The notes under the pieces: model-generated
Told to the model about the DNA's origin: nothing
The model's database searches: none
Seen by the model: only the letters and a program-made list of their open reading frames with translations
Made by a program: the position numbers and the translations under genes
Shown here: one piece after another, positions 7,262 through 13,716 of the stretch
How the letters are laid out: every line of letters starts with the position of its first letter
Numbering within the stretch: position 1 is the first letter of the stretch
Assembly: GCA_964392765.1 (NCBI GenBank)
Contig: CAYMRF010000021.1
Span: 1 to 21,370, forward strand
DNA: 21,370 nt
Origin: BTUB01 sp964392765
GTDB taxonomy: Bacteria > Babelota > Babeliae > Babelales > Vermiphilaceae
Reading direction: 5' to 3'

Positions 7262-8721
7262 ACCCTTCCGTCTTCGCTAAAGCTACGCCGGACACGTCGA
7301 CAGGGTCCGGACGAACGGAAAAGATAAGAGTCCGGTTTGCGCCATCGCCAACCGGGCATTTGCACATCGGTGGTTTGCGCTCTGCAATTTTTAATTGGCT
7401 CTTTGCGCGGCATAATAAAGGCACCTTTCTATTGCGCATAGAAGATACCGATATTGAGCGTTCTAAACAAGAATATACTGATTCTATTTTAGCTTCATTT
7501 GCATGGATGCATGTTGATTGGGATGAGCCGGTGGTAATCCAATCGGAGCGTGCTGCTCGTCATGCAGAGATTGCAAAAACGCTTCTTGCTCAAGGCAAAG
7601 CATATTTATGCACCTGCAGCCAAGAGCAAGTGATTGAACGATTATCAAAAACTCCCGGCTTTGATCCTAACTTTATTAAATATGATGGCCATTGCCGCAC
7701 TAAGAATAATCAGGAAGGAGCATTGCGATTTGCAATTCCTGAATCACTCAAATCGGTAGATTTTACTGATCTGATTCGCGGTGATATTAGCATCGGCACC
7801 GATCAACTTGATGATTTTATTTTAGTGCGCTCTGATGGCACTCCCATGTATAATTTCGTGGTGGTCATCGATGATGCAGATATGCGCATAAGCCACGTGA
7901 TTCGTGGTGAAGAGCATATCGCCAACACCCCTAAACAGATTTTATTATACCAAGCCTGCAACTTTCCATTACCCCAATTTGCACATCTGCCCATGATTCT
8001 TGGGCCTGATGGCAGCAAATTAAGCAAGCGTGATGCGGCTACTGGCGTATTTGAATATCGCTCAATGGGATATTTGCCCGATGCATTATTTAATTATTTA
8101 GTGCGTTTGGGCTGGGCTCATGGCGATCAAGAAGTATTTACGCGCGATGAGATGATCAATTATTTCACGCTCGATCATGTTGGCAAAAAGGGTGCCATCT
8201 TTGATCAAACCAAATTGGATTGGATCAATGGCGTTTACATGCGCAATACTTCTGATCAAGAACTTCTTGATATTATCATCAAAGATGTTTGCACTACGCT
8301 GCTCTCTGATCTGCCGCGCTGGCACCAGAATACGATTTTGCTTTTAATTAATATCTATAAACAACGCGCAAAAACATTAAAAGAGCTCGTTGCTGATATT
8401 AAGGCATTGTATGAAGAGCCGACAATTTACGCGCAAGAAGACATTGTGCAATGGATTACGGCAACTACTCAGCAAGAGTTGCAAGAGGTTGTGGCATTAT
8501 TAAGTAATGTTTCCGAATTTACTGTTGATGCTATATCTGCAGCATTAAAAGATTTTGCAAAAGCAAAAAATATGAAAATCGTTGCGCTTATGCAACCGTT
8601 GCGTATAGCATTAATTGGCAAAAGTTCAGGCCCTGGCGTTTTTGATTTAATGGCAGTGCTTGGTAAACATGAAACAATTAATCGTATTGAAAAGTTGATT
8701 GAGTTTATTAAGAATAAGTAA
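7258..8721 (+). CDS. gltX: Glutamate-tRNA ligase with repeat-derived N-terminal extension
   Basis: Charges tRNA-Glu with glutamate in an ATP-dependent reaction. Class I signatures are present: RFAPSPTGHLHIGG with the HIGH-type HIGG at 36-39, and the KMSKS-type KLSKR at 254-258. A zinc-type Cys set appears as CTC (Cys118, Cys120) and Cys146 in YDGHCR. The anticodon-binding C-terminal part ends GKHETINRIEKLIEF. Length is 487 residues. The family normally begins three to five residues before RFAPSP; here residues 2-20 (NPSVFAKATPDTSTGSGRT) are encoded by a palindromic repeat at 7268-7318. No ATG, GTG or TTG codon lies between the repeat and RFAPSP, and the ATG overlaps the upstream stop, so translation through the repeat seems required. 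The next ATG is downstream of HIGG. Confidence 0.96.
   Translation: MNPSVFAKATPDTSTGSGRTEKIRVRFAPSPTGHLHIGGLRSAIFNWLFARHNKGTFLLRIEDTDIERSKQEYTDSILASFAWMHVDWDEPVVIQSERAARHAEIAKTLLAQGKAYLCTCSQEQVIERLSKTPGFDPNFIKYDGHCRTKNNQEGALRFAIPESLKSVDFTDLIRGDISIGTDQLDDFILVRSDGTPMYNFVVVIDDADMRISHVIRGEEHIANTPKQILLYQACNFPLPQFAHLPMILGPDGSKLSKRDAATGVFEYRSMGYLPDALFNYLVRLGWAHGDQEVFTRDEMINYFTLDHVGKKGAIFDQTKLDWINGVYMRNTSDQELLDIIIKDVCTTLLSDLPRWHQNTILLLINIYKQRAKTLKELVADIKALYEEPTIYAQEDIVQWITATTQQELQEVVALLSNVSEFTVDAISAALKDFAKAKNMKIVALMQPLRIALIGKSSGPGVFDLMAVLGKHETINRIEKLIEFIKNK
7268..7318. repeat. Palindromic repeat translated within gltX
   Basis: A 51-base element with inverted ends CCGT/ACGG and an internal GGAC…GTCC pair around GTCGAC. 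The right end GACGAACGG matches other units in the window. Its length is a multiple of three and it has no stop in the gltX frame, so it adds 17 codons without disrupting translation. Confidence 0.75.
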
Positions 8722-8747
8722 TGCTTCGACGGGCTCAGCACGAACGG
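8722..8747. repeat. Simple palindromic repeat immediately after gltX stop
   Basis: TGCTTCGACGGGCTCAGCACGAACGG begins on the base after the gltX stop codon. It is the inverse counterpart of the unit at 8991-9018, so the two simple forms bracket the block in opposite orientation. Confidence 0.8.
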
Positions 8748-8762
8748 AATTTTTTCTATAAC

Positions 8763-8805
8763 CCGCTCGTGGTGAGGAGGACTCGTAGAGTCCGTCTCGA
8801 ACCAT
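8763..8805. repeat. Palindromic repeat with GGACTC-GTA-GAGTCC tip
   Basis: Arm CGCTCGTGGTGAGGA, tip GGACTC-GTA-GAGTCC (8779-8793), arm GTCTCGAACCATG. The GAGGA…GTCTCGAA junctions match those of the units at 13680 and 15517. Confidence 0.85.
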
Positions 8806-8841
8806 GAAAAAATAGTTGAAATTCATAAGTAAAAAAACGAT

Positions 8842-8885
8842 ATGGTTCGATAACGCTCACTTTGTGAGCTACTCACCACGAACGG
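8842..8885. repeat. Palindromic repeat with GCTCAC-TTT-GTGAGC tip
   Basis: Arm ATGGTTCGATAAC, tip GCTCAC-TTT-GTGAGC (8855-8869), arm TACTCACCACGAACGG. Both arms are identical, base for base, to those of the unit at 15458-15501, while the tip is different. Confidence 0.9.
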
Positions 8886-8899
8886 ATTTTCTTTGTCGC

Positions 8900-8979
8900 C
8901 CGTTCGGGTCGATGGAGGCCATAAGCCGAATGGAGACCTCTCCACTCACCCACTTCGTGGGTTCTATCGAGGCGAACGG
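8900..8979. repeat. Composite palindromic repeat with two tips
   Basis: Outer arms CCGTTCG (8900-8906) and CGAACGG (8973-8979) are complementary. Inside lie two hairpins: GGCC-ATA-AGCC (one mismatch, near 8917-8927) and ACCCAC-TTC-GTGGGT (8948-8962). It looks like two units fused or nested. Confidence 0.75.
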
Positions 8980-8990
8980 TTTTAGTCCCC

Positions 8991-9018
8991 CCGTTCGTGC
9001 TGAGCTTGTCGAAGCATG
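8991..9018. repeat. Simple palindromic repeat just upstream of acpP
   Basis: CCGTTCGTGCTGAGCTTG followed by TCGAAGCATG. This is the simple form without a hairpin tip, in opposite orientation to the copy at 8722. Confidence 0.8.
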
Positions 9019-9041
9019 AAAAAAATCATGGAGTTAAAAAA

Positions 9042-9293
9042 ATGGCACAATTTTCTCACGACGAAACATTTTCAAAAGTTGCCGATATTATCGCTGATAA
9101 ATTAGGCATTGAAAAATCTCGCATCACCAAAGAATCAACACTCGCCGATCTGGGCGCAGATTCACTTGATCTGGTAGAAATCATTATGAAGATGGAAGAG
9201 CAATTTGGCATTGAGATCAATGATGAAGATGCCGAACATATGAACAACGTGGGCCAAGTGGTTGATTATATTCAGAGCAAGCGAACTAAGTAG
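9042..9293 (+). CDS. acpP: Acyl carrier protein
   Basis: Carries growing acyl chains on a 4'-phosphopantetheine arm during type II fatty acid synthesis. The 83 residues are acidic and of normal ACP length. The attachment site is GADSLDLVE with Ser41 as the modified serine, followed by the usual MKMEEQFGIEINDEDAE helix and a C-terminal VVDYIQSK. I chose the ATG at 9042 because GGAG (9030-9033) lies eight bases upstream. A longer frame from GTG 8997 would add 15 residues encoded by a palindromic repeat. The gene ends convergent with the minus-strand ankyrin gene and overlaps it by eight bases. The usual fabG/fabF neighbours are absent. Confidence 0.95.
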   Translation: MAQFSHDETFSKVADIIADKLGIEKSRITKESTLADLGADSLDLVEIIMKMEEQFGIEINDEDAEHMNNVGQVVDYIQSKRTK

Positions 9294-10485
9294 TTTTCTT
9301 TTTTTGATAAGCTTTCAACATTTCAATTATTTGCCTAAAGTAGTCCCGCAGTGGCGCAAGATCTGTTTGGCCGTACTGGAATTGAGCAATCTCTAAGGGC
9401 GTATATCCTTCATTATTTATGATATTGGTATTTGGATTAGTCTGAAGTACTCTTTTAAGCAAATTTAATCTTGCTTGTTGTTGCTCTTTATCCATTAAAA
9501 CAAGCCCTGATGAAGGACGCGAAACTTCTATATTTTTCATGAGGCGGTGTAAAATAGTTTCTCCGTAGGTATCTTGTTGGTTGAAGTTAATTCCCTGATG
9601 TATCAGAAATTCTAATAGCGGCAACCCCGCAGAAATAATATGATTCCACCAACCCTCAGCAATATATGCTGGATCTAATATATCTATTCCTTGAGAGCGT
9701 AACTTTTTTAATGGCTCAAGACCATGTAAATCAACGTTTTGATACGCAATTAAAATATCGAAAGTGGTTGCAATTTGCTTATCTTGATAAGCAAGCCATT
9801 TTTTTACTAATTCGCTCTGAATTTCATGGGGATACATTTTTTGAGCAAGTTCAGTAGCGGTGATTGAAACTTCCGTAAGTGGATCAACTTTTTTTAAGAT
9901 TGCTCTTAAGAGCCAAATCATTACATAGGGATTATGTGCTACTTGTTTGAGGGAGGCATCTGAATTTAAGTAATTGATAATATCTTGTATAGTCTTCTCA
10001 ATCATACCTTCTTCAAGATCATCTTCATCGATTGGTAGTTTATCTAAAATCTGTAAAACATTCTTGCGTATTACTTCCGGCAATATTTTTGAACTCCATG
10101 CTAGTGCGGCCGTTGTTCCTAAAATTTCAGCCGCGGCAAGGACATTGCCATGGGTAAAACGGTTTGCAATAGCTAGAATGAGTTGTTCATTGAAATCGGC
10201 ACGAGTAATAAGCGTGCGAAAAGTTCTGCTTATAGAACCTATTTTGCGAATCTCATGAGCTGCTTCACGCGCATTGGGCGCGTTATTAATCACTTGTAAA
10301 AGAATCAACTTTTGTGCATCGGATGGCAATTTTTCAAGCGTGGCCATTTCTTGAAAGTCAAAATAAGGTTTTATTACTTGGGTTTTTTGAGTATGAGGGA
10401 CACAGGTTTCTGGCTCTTTTCGCTTCATAGCCCAAACAGGCAAACTAATTGAAAATGTTAAGAAAACCCAAAGAAACTTTTGCAT
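9286..10485 (-). CDS. Exported ankyrin protein with a possible F-box-like segment
   Basis: A 399-residue protein beginning with a signal peptide (MQKFLWVFLTFSISLPVWA, about 1-19). Residues 50-95 (LEKLPSDAQKLILLQVI … IGSISRTFRTLI) have the Leu-Pro start, helical spacing and hydrophobic/basic end typical of F-box-like sequences. That match is by eye and is uncertain. The middle is helical with no recognised domain. Residues 282-380 carry about two ankyrin repeats (LLEFLIHQGINFNQQDTYGET and NTNIINNEGYTPLEIAQ). It is the last gene of the minus-strand exported block, starting one base after the stop of the ankyrin/J-domain gene, so the pair is probably one transcript. F-box/ankyrin combinations in intracellular bacteria often recruit host ubiquitin ligases; that role is only a hypothesis here. 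Confidence 0.8.
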   Translation of the reverse strand: MQKFLWVFLTFSISLPVWAMKRKEPETCVPHTQKTQVIKPYFDFQEMATLEKLPSDAQKLILLQVINNAPNAREAAHEIRKIGSISRTFRTLITRADFNEQLILAIANRFTHGNVLAAAEILGTTAALAWSSKILPEVIRKNVLQILDKLPIDEDDLEEGMIEKTIQDIINYLNSDASLKQVAHNPYVMIWLLRAILKKVDPLTEVSITATELAQKMYPHEIQSELVKKWLAYQDKQIATTFDILIAYQNVDLHGLEPLKKLRSQGIDILDPAYIAEGWWNHIISAGLPLLEFLIHQGINFNQQDTYGETILHRLMKNIEVSRPSSGLVLMDKEQQQARLNLLKRVLQTNPNTNIINNEGYTPLEIAQFQYGQTDLAPLRDYFRQIIEMLKAYQKKKTT

Positions 10486-10486
10486 T

Positions 10487-12061
10487 TTATAACTCTCTCA
10501 CTCTCAAAATTGCTTCATATGCATTCTTAATGAGCGAATAGACTTGTCCTGCTATAGGATTGTCTTTGTTTTTATCAGGATGCCATTGAAGAGTTAATTC
10601 TCTAAATCGTTTTTTAATTGCTTCATCTGAGCTCGTTTCTTCAACTCCAATAATGGTATATCCATTTTTGGTATTAACTGATAAGCCTAATGCAGCATAA
10701 ACATCATCAGAAAATGTTTCAATAACGCTTGGGTGCGGGCCTTTATGGGTATGAGCGCGCGCCCCCTTACTTTTTAATAATTGATATACGGGTTTATTGT
10801 TTGCTTCATACGCATAATCAAGGGGAGTAAGTTTTGCACTATCCGCAAGATTTAAATCAATTTTAGGATGATGAATAAATGCAAATGCTACCTCATTATT
10901 ATTTAATCCAATAGCTCTACTCAATGCAGGAATTCCTGCCCATATATCCATGAGATTAGGGTTAAATTTCGGATGTGCTAAAAAAAGTCTTATTATAGGC
11001 ATATTATTTAAAGCATCGAAGAAGATGGGGACTCCATGCTCATTAAGCGCATTGGGATCTGCCCCGGAATTAAAGGCAGCGTTTACGTCTATTGGATTAT
11101 TATTTATTATAGCCTTCTCAAGCTGCTGATTTTTGCTTTCCAAATACGCTTGCCAATCGATGGGTTGCGCGGGCGGCGGTTGTGGAAAAAATGCTTGTGG
11201 TGCCGGAGGTTGAGCTGTTTGTGATCCTGCTTGCGTAAATGTCTGCGTTCCGCCTTGCGATATTTTTCTTCGTTCGGGAGCTCCTGATGTTGCGCCATGC
11301 TGTATGAGTAGTTCTGTAATAGTTTTGCTTCTGGTTTTCTTTCTTGCGTAGTCTAACGCAGTTTCTCCGTTAAGATCGCCAAGATTGATCTTGATATCTT
11401 TATTGCCATTGCTATCTTCGTGCAAAAGCAGCTTGGTGATGAATGGTAGAGATTCATTAATCGATTTATGCTGAATCAATAACATTAAAGAATTTTTGCC
11501 TGAGCCTTCTTGAATATTAACGTCCACATCTTTTGCGTTTAGAATGGTATCGAAAAATTTAGACTTACGAGTAACAAAGGTAAGCGCGGAATCTCCAAGT
11601 TTATTTTTTTGATTAATTTTTAATTTGGGGTTTGCAAGAAGCATAGTAATAATTTTACTTTGGCGGACTGCGGGATTATTGTCCGATGTATCATCTATTG
11701 TTGGATATTCTACTGATAGTGCTTTCATAAGAGCAGAATCTTGAAATTGATGACTACCTAAATCAGTGGCATTAGGATCAGCTCCATGGTCTAAGAGTAA
11801 TTGAACAATTTCAGGATTATTCCCGCTCACGGCTTCAATTAATGGGATCACCCAATAGCTGGGGGCTATTTGAAAAACAAAATTAGGGTTAAGACCTGCT
11901 TTTAATAATTGGCGAACCTCTTCAGTCTTGTTATTTTTTATCGCTATTCTCAACTGTTTTTGGTTTTCAAGCGTGTTAATGTTTGGCTTTTCCATTGAGG
12001 AAATTGCCGTGATTCCTGCCAGACTTAAGAAAATAATGATGAGTATCTGAAATAATTTCAT
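10487..12061 (-). CDS. Exported ankyrin-repeat protein with C-terminal J-domain
   Basis: A 524-residue protein. Residues 1-20 are a signal peptide (MKLFQILIIIFLSLAGITAI). Ankyrin repeats fill about 33-258 (for example EIVQLLLDHGADPNATD). A Pro/Gln-rich linker spans about 262-303 (QTAQPPAPQAFFPQPPPAQP), and more ankyrin repeats follow to about 440. The C-terminus is a J-domain (about 466-524): YTIIGVEETSSDEAIKKRF, then the catalytic HPD at 494-496 in LQWHPDKNKDN, then a final helix. J-domains stimulate the ATPase of Hsp70. Cytosolic DnaJ normally has an N-terminal J-domain and no signal peptide, so an exported protein with a terminal J-domain is unusual. GGAG (12067-12070) lies five bases before the ATG, downstream of an extended -10 promoter. 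Confidence 0.9.
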   Translation of the reverse strand: MKLFQILIIIFLSLAGITAISSMEKPNINTLENQKQLRIAIKNNKTEEVRQLLKAGLNPNFVFQIAPSYWVIPLIEAVSGNNPEIVQLLLDHGADPNATDLGSHQFQDSALMKALSVEYPTIDDTSDNNPAVRQSKIITMLLANPKLKINQKNKLGDSALTFVTRKSKFFDTILNAKDVDVNIQEGSGKNSLMLLIQHKSINESLPFITKLLLHEDSNGNKDIKINLGDLNGETALDYARKKTRSKTITELLIQHGATSGAPERRKISQGGTQTFTQAGSQTAQPPAPQAFFPQPPPAQPIDWQAYLESKNQQLEKAIINNNPIDVNAAFNSGADPNALNEHGVPIFFDALNNMPIIRLFLAHPKFNPNLMDIWAGIPALSRAIGLNNNEVAFAFIHHPKIDLNLADSAKLTPLDYAYEANNKPVYQLLKSKGARAHTHKGPHPSVIETFSDDVYAALGLSVNTKNGYTIIGVEETSSDEAIKKRFRELTLQWHPDKNKDNPIAGQVYSLIKNAYEAILRVREL

Positions 12062-12099
12062 TAGAACTCCGATCCCATAATGGATAAATTTCTAATAGA

Positions 12100-12108
12100 A
12101 TTATAGCA
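12100..12108 (-). promoter_or_regulatory. Extended -10 promoter for the ankyrin/J-domain gene
   Basis: On the minus strand the sequence reads TGCTATAAT, a perfect extended -10 (TG-N-TATAAT). It lies about 38 bases before the start codon. The -35 region is poor, as is usual for extended -10 promoters. It would also drive the downstream 399-residue gene. Confidence 0.6.
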
Positions 12109-12173
12109 AATTAGAGATACGCATTCGAGATTAGCGATCATATTCGTAAGAAAAGGCGATAAAGAAAAGGTTT

Positions 12174-12563
12174 TTAGTTTGTAACCGTTATCACAAATCT
12201 CTTAATTTCCGCTGGCTTTACTTTCTTTTCCCATGGACGTTTATATTGCAGCGTGAGTCTATACTCCCCGGGATTTTTGCCTTTGAATTCCCAAAATTGA
12301 GTGCCGCCGCTGCCTACCATTCCTGTGTTATTAGCTTCATAGCCAGATTTTACGAGCATTACGGTTGGATTTTTCACAATTTTCTTAGTGGGATACCATG
12401 AAAAGCCGGTTGTAGGGTTTGAGCGTAATTCAATACGTTCGATTTGGCCCACTTTTAATTGAATGGTGCTCGTAGTTATGGGTGTGTTTTGATTCGGCGT
12501 TTTTGGTGCGCATTGCAGAGAGAGTGGTGATAATAAGAAGGTCAACGCATAAACTATTTTCAT
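12174..12563 (-). CDS. Exported chagasin-type cysteine protease inhibitor (MEROPS I42)
   Basis: Chagasin-family proteins are tight inhibitors of papain-like cysteine proteases. All three inhibitory loops are recognisable in the 129 residues: NPTTGFSW (49-56), GSGGTQFWEF (84-93) and YKRPWE (107-112). These match the family signatures NPTTGY/F, GxGGxxxW and RPW. The N-terminus (MKIVYALTFLLSPLSLQ) is a signal peptide. Cys18 could be lipidated, although the preceding Gln is not a standard lipobox residue. The start overlaps the stop of the upstream 349-residue gene as ATGA, so the two are co-translated. Possible targets are host lysosomal cathepsins or a self protease; the sequence does not decide between them. 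Confidence 0.9.
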   Translation of the reverse strand: MKIVYALTFLLSPLSLQCAPKTPNQNTPITTSTIQLKVGQIERIELRSNPTTGFSWYPTKKIVKNPTVMLVKSGYEANNTGMVGSGGTQFWEFKGKNPGEYRLTLQYKRPWEKKVKPAEIKRFVITVTN

Positions 12564-13609
12564 GAAGTAGTTCCTTTATTACTTAATTTAAGTGCTGCAA
12601 GATATGCATCTATTGCGGTCCGCGTGGCAAGCGTTGCTTCTTCAAGTCCAATAATATTATCACCTTTAAGAAGTTCATAAATCCAGGCTTTTCGCTCTGC
12701 TAAATTTGCGGGGAGCGATTGATGAATCGGAAGTGTGGCATATGCATCTTCCATCTTTGCGTGACATACTCTTTTTCTTTTAATCATCTCTAAGGGGCCC
12801 AGGAAGTTATCAAATTCTTTTTTGGCGAATTCGATTTCATTTTTTATCCACCGCGCGCGTTGATTTCCAAACAGGTCTAATTTCGCTGAAGCGCACCATG
12901 AAGCGCCACTGACTGTCTCTGCGCCTAAAAACCAAATGCAAGGAGTAATCTCGCCTTGCATCAAAGAATAGAAAGCTGCGCCCGCAAACGCAGTAGGAAT
13001 TGCCAATAAAGAGGAAGCTTTAAATGATTGCAGCTGTGTTTTAGAAGATGCGCATTGCAAAAAATATTCAAAATAAAGTTTCCATTTCTTAAAATTATAA
13101 TAAAACTGTTTTGCAACATTCACGTCTGGCGAAGCTTGTGCGGTTCGTTTAACGTATTTTTTAAAATCGGGCGAAAGTGCGCGATGCGTCATCATATGAG
13201 AAGTGAAACAACATTGCTCCCAAAATCCATTGTTTACCAGTGATGAATTTTCTTGAAAAACGGGAGTATTCGTATGGCACTCTTGTTGTAATTTGTTTCT
13301 TAGTACCGCAAATAAACTATTGACTCCTGTTTGATCAATAGCAGCAACTGCTTGCTCCCACTGTTCAGTTTCATCTTTTATCCATCCACGTATTGTGTTT
13401 CTATCATAGGGCGAGAGTTCATCGATTTTGGAAAGAAGATCTTGATATGATTCCGCTTTTTCTATGCACTCGTGATGTAAACGCGAAGGTGTTGTTACTT
13501 CACGAGTTCGTAAAGAGAGTAACGGTATTCGCTCTTCTTGAACTCTTTCCATTGCGCCGATTGATGTGCTTATGAGTAAGGTAGTGAGTATTATTTTTAG
13601 TTTTTGCAT
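12560..13609 (-). CDS. Exported protein of unknown family with hydrophobic hairpin
   Basis: A 349-residue protein I do not recognise. It begins with a signal peptide (MQKLKIILTTLLISTSIGA, 1-19). A long, mostly helical region rich in Cys, Trp and charged residues follows, with CC at 133-134. Two adjacent hydrophobic stretches at about 200-217 and 221-240 could form a membrane hairpin or a buried core. The C-terminal part is charged and helical (FAKKEFDNFLGPLEMIKRKR). It overlaps the chagasin-type inhibitor gene by four bases, so the two are expressed together. No catalytic motif is evident. The start follows two palindromic repeats and lacks a clear Shine-Dalgarno sequence. Confidence 0.7.
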   Translation of the reverse strand: MQKLKIILTTLLISTSIGAMERVQEERIPLLSLRTREVTTPSRLHHECIEKAESYQDLLSKIDELSPYDRNTIRGWIKDETEQWEQAVAAIDQTGVNSLFAVLRNKLQQECHTNTPVFQENSSLVNNGFWEQCCFTSHMMTHRALSPDFKKYVKRTAQASPDVNVAKQFYYNFKKWKLYFEYFLQCASSKTQLQSFKASSLLAIPTAFAGAAFYSLMQGEITPCIWFLGAETVSGASWCASAKLDLFGNQRARWIKNEIEFAKKEFDNFLGPLEMIKRKRVCHAKMEDAYATLPIHQSLPANLAERKAWIYELLKGDNIIGLEEATLATRTAIDAYLAALKLSNKGTTS

Positions 13610-13628
13610 TTCTTGCCCGTTAGTATCC

Positions 13629-13666
13629 CTCTACTCGGACCTTCGGTCCTCCATCGGGACGAACGG
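13629..13666. repeat. Palindromic repeat with GGACC-TTC-GGTCC tip
   Basis: Tip GGACC-TTC-GGTCC (13637-13649) lies between CTACTC and TCCATCGGGACGAACGG. The right arm shares CGGGACGAACG with the unit ending at 5059. Confidence 0.8.
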
Positions 13667-13679
13667 AAATAAATTCCAA

Positions 13680-13716
13680 TTCATTCTGAGGAGAAACGAA
13701 GTTTCGTCTCGAAGGG
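13680..13716. repeat. Palindromic repeat abutting a barrel-gene stop codon
   Basis: Arm TTCATTCTGAGGA, tip GAAAC-GAA-GTTTC (13693-13705), arm GTCTCGAAGGG. It ends directly at the stop codon of the 526-residue barrel gene (13717). The unit at 15517 sits in the same place after the next paralogue. Confidence 0.85.

Larger units (their letters stand above)
8722..9041. other. 320-base gene-free block made of palindromic repeats between gltX and acpP
   Basis: This spacer contains five repeat units (8722-8747, 8763-8805, 8842-8885, 8900-8979, 8991-9018) separated by short AT-rich stretches. No convincing gene, RNA gene or promoter is visible. The frames that cross it are repeat translations. The acpP Shine-Dalgarno GGAG (9030-9033) begins only 12 bases after the last unit. 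Confidence 0.85.

Noticed and set aside
8816..9019. 67-codon open frame between gltX and acpP
   Set aside because: It runs entirely through palindromic repeats, has no ribosome binding site and encodes only repeat-derived sequence.
8722..9020. CRISPR array
   Set aside because: Units are not evenly spaced, differ in length and orientation, and the variable part is a self-complementary tip rather than a unique spacer. No cas gene is present.
8997..9041. GTG start giving acpP 15 extra N-terminal residues
   Set aside because: The extra codons lie largely in a palindromic repeat, and the ATG at 9042 has a well-placed GGAG and gives normal ACP length.
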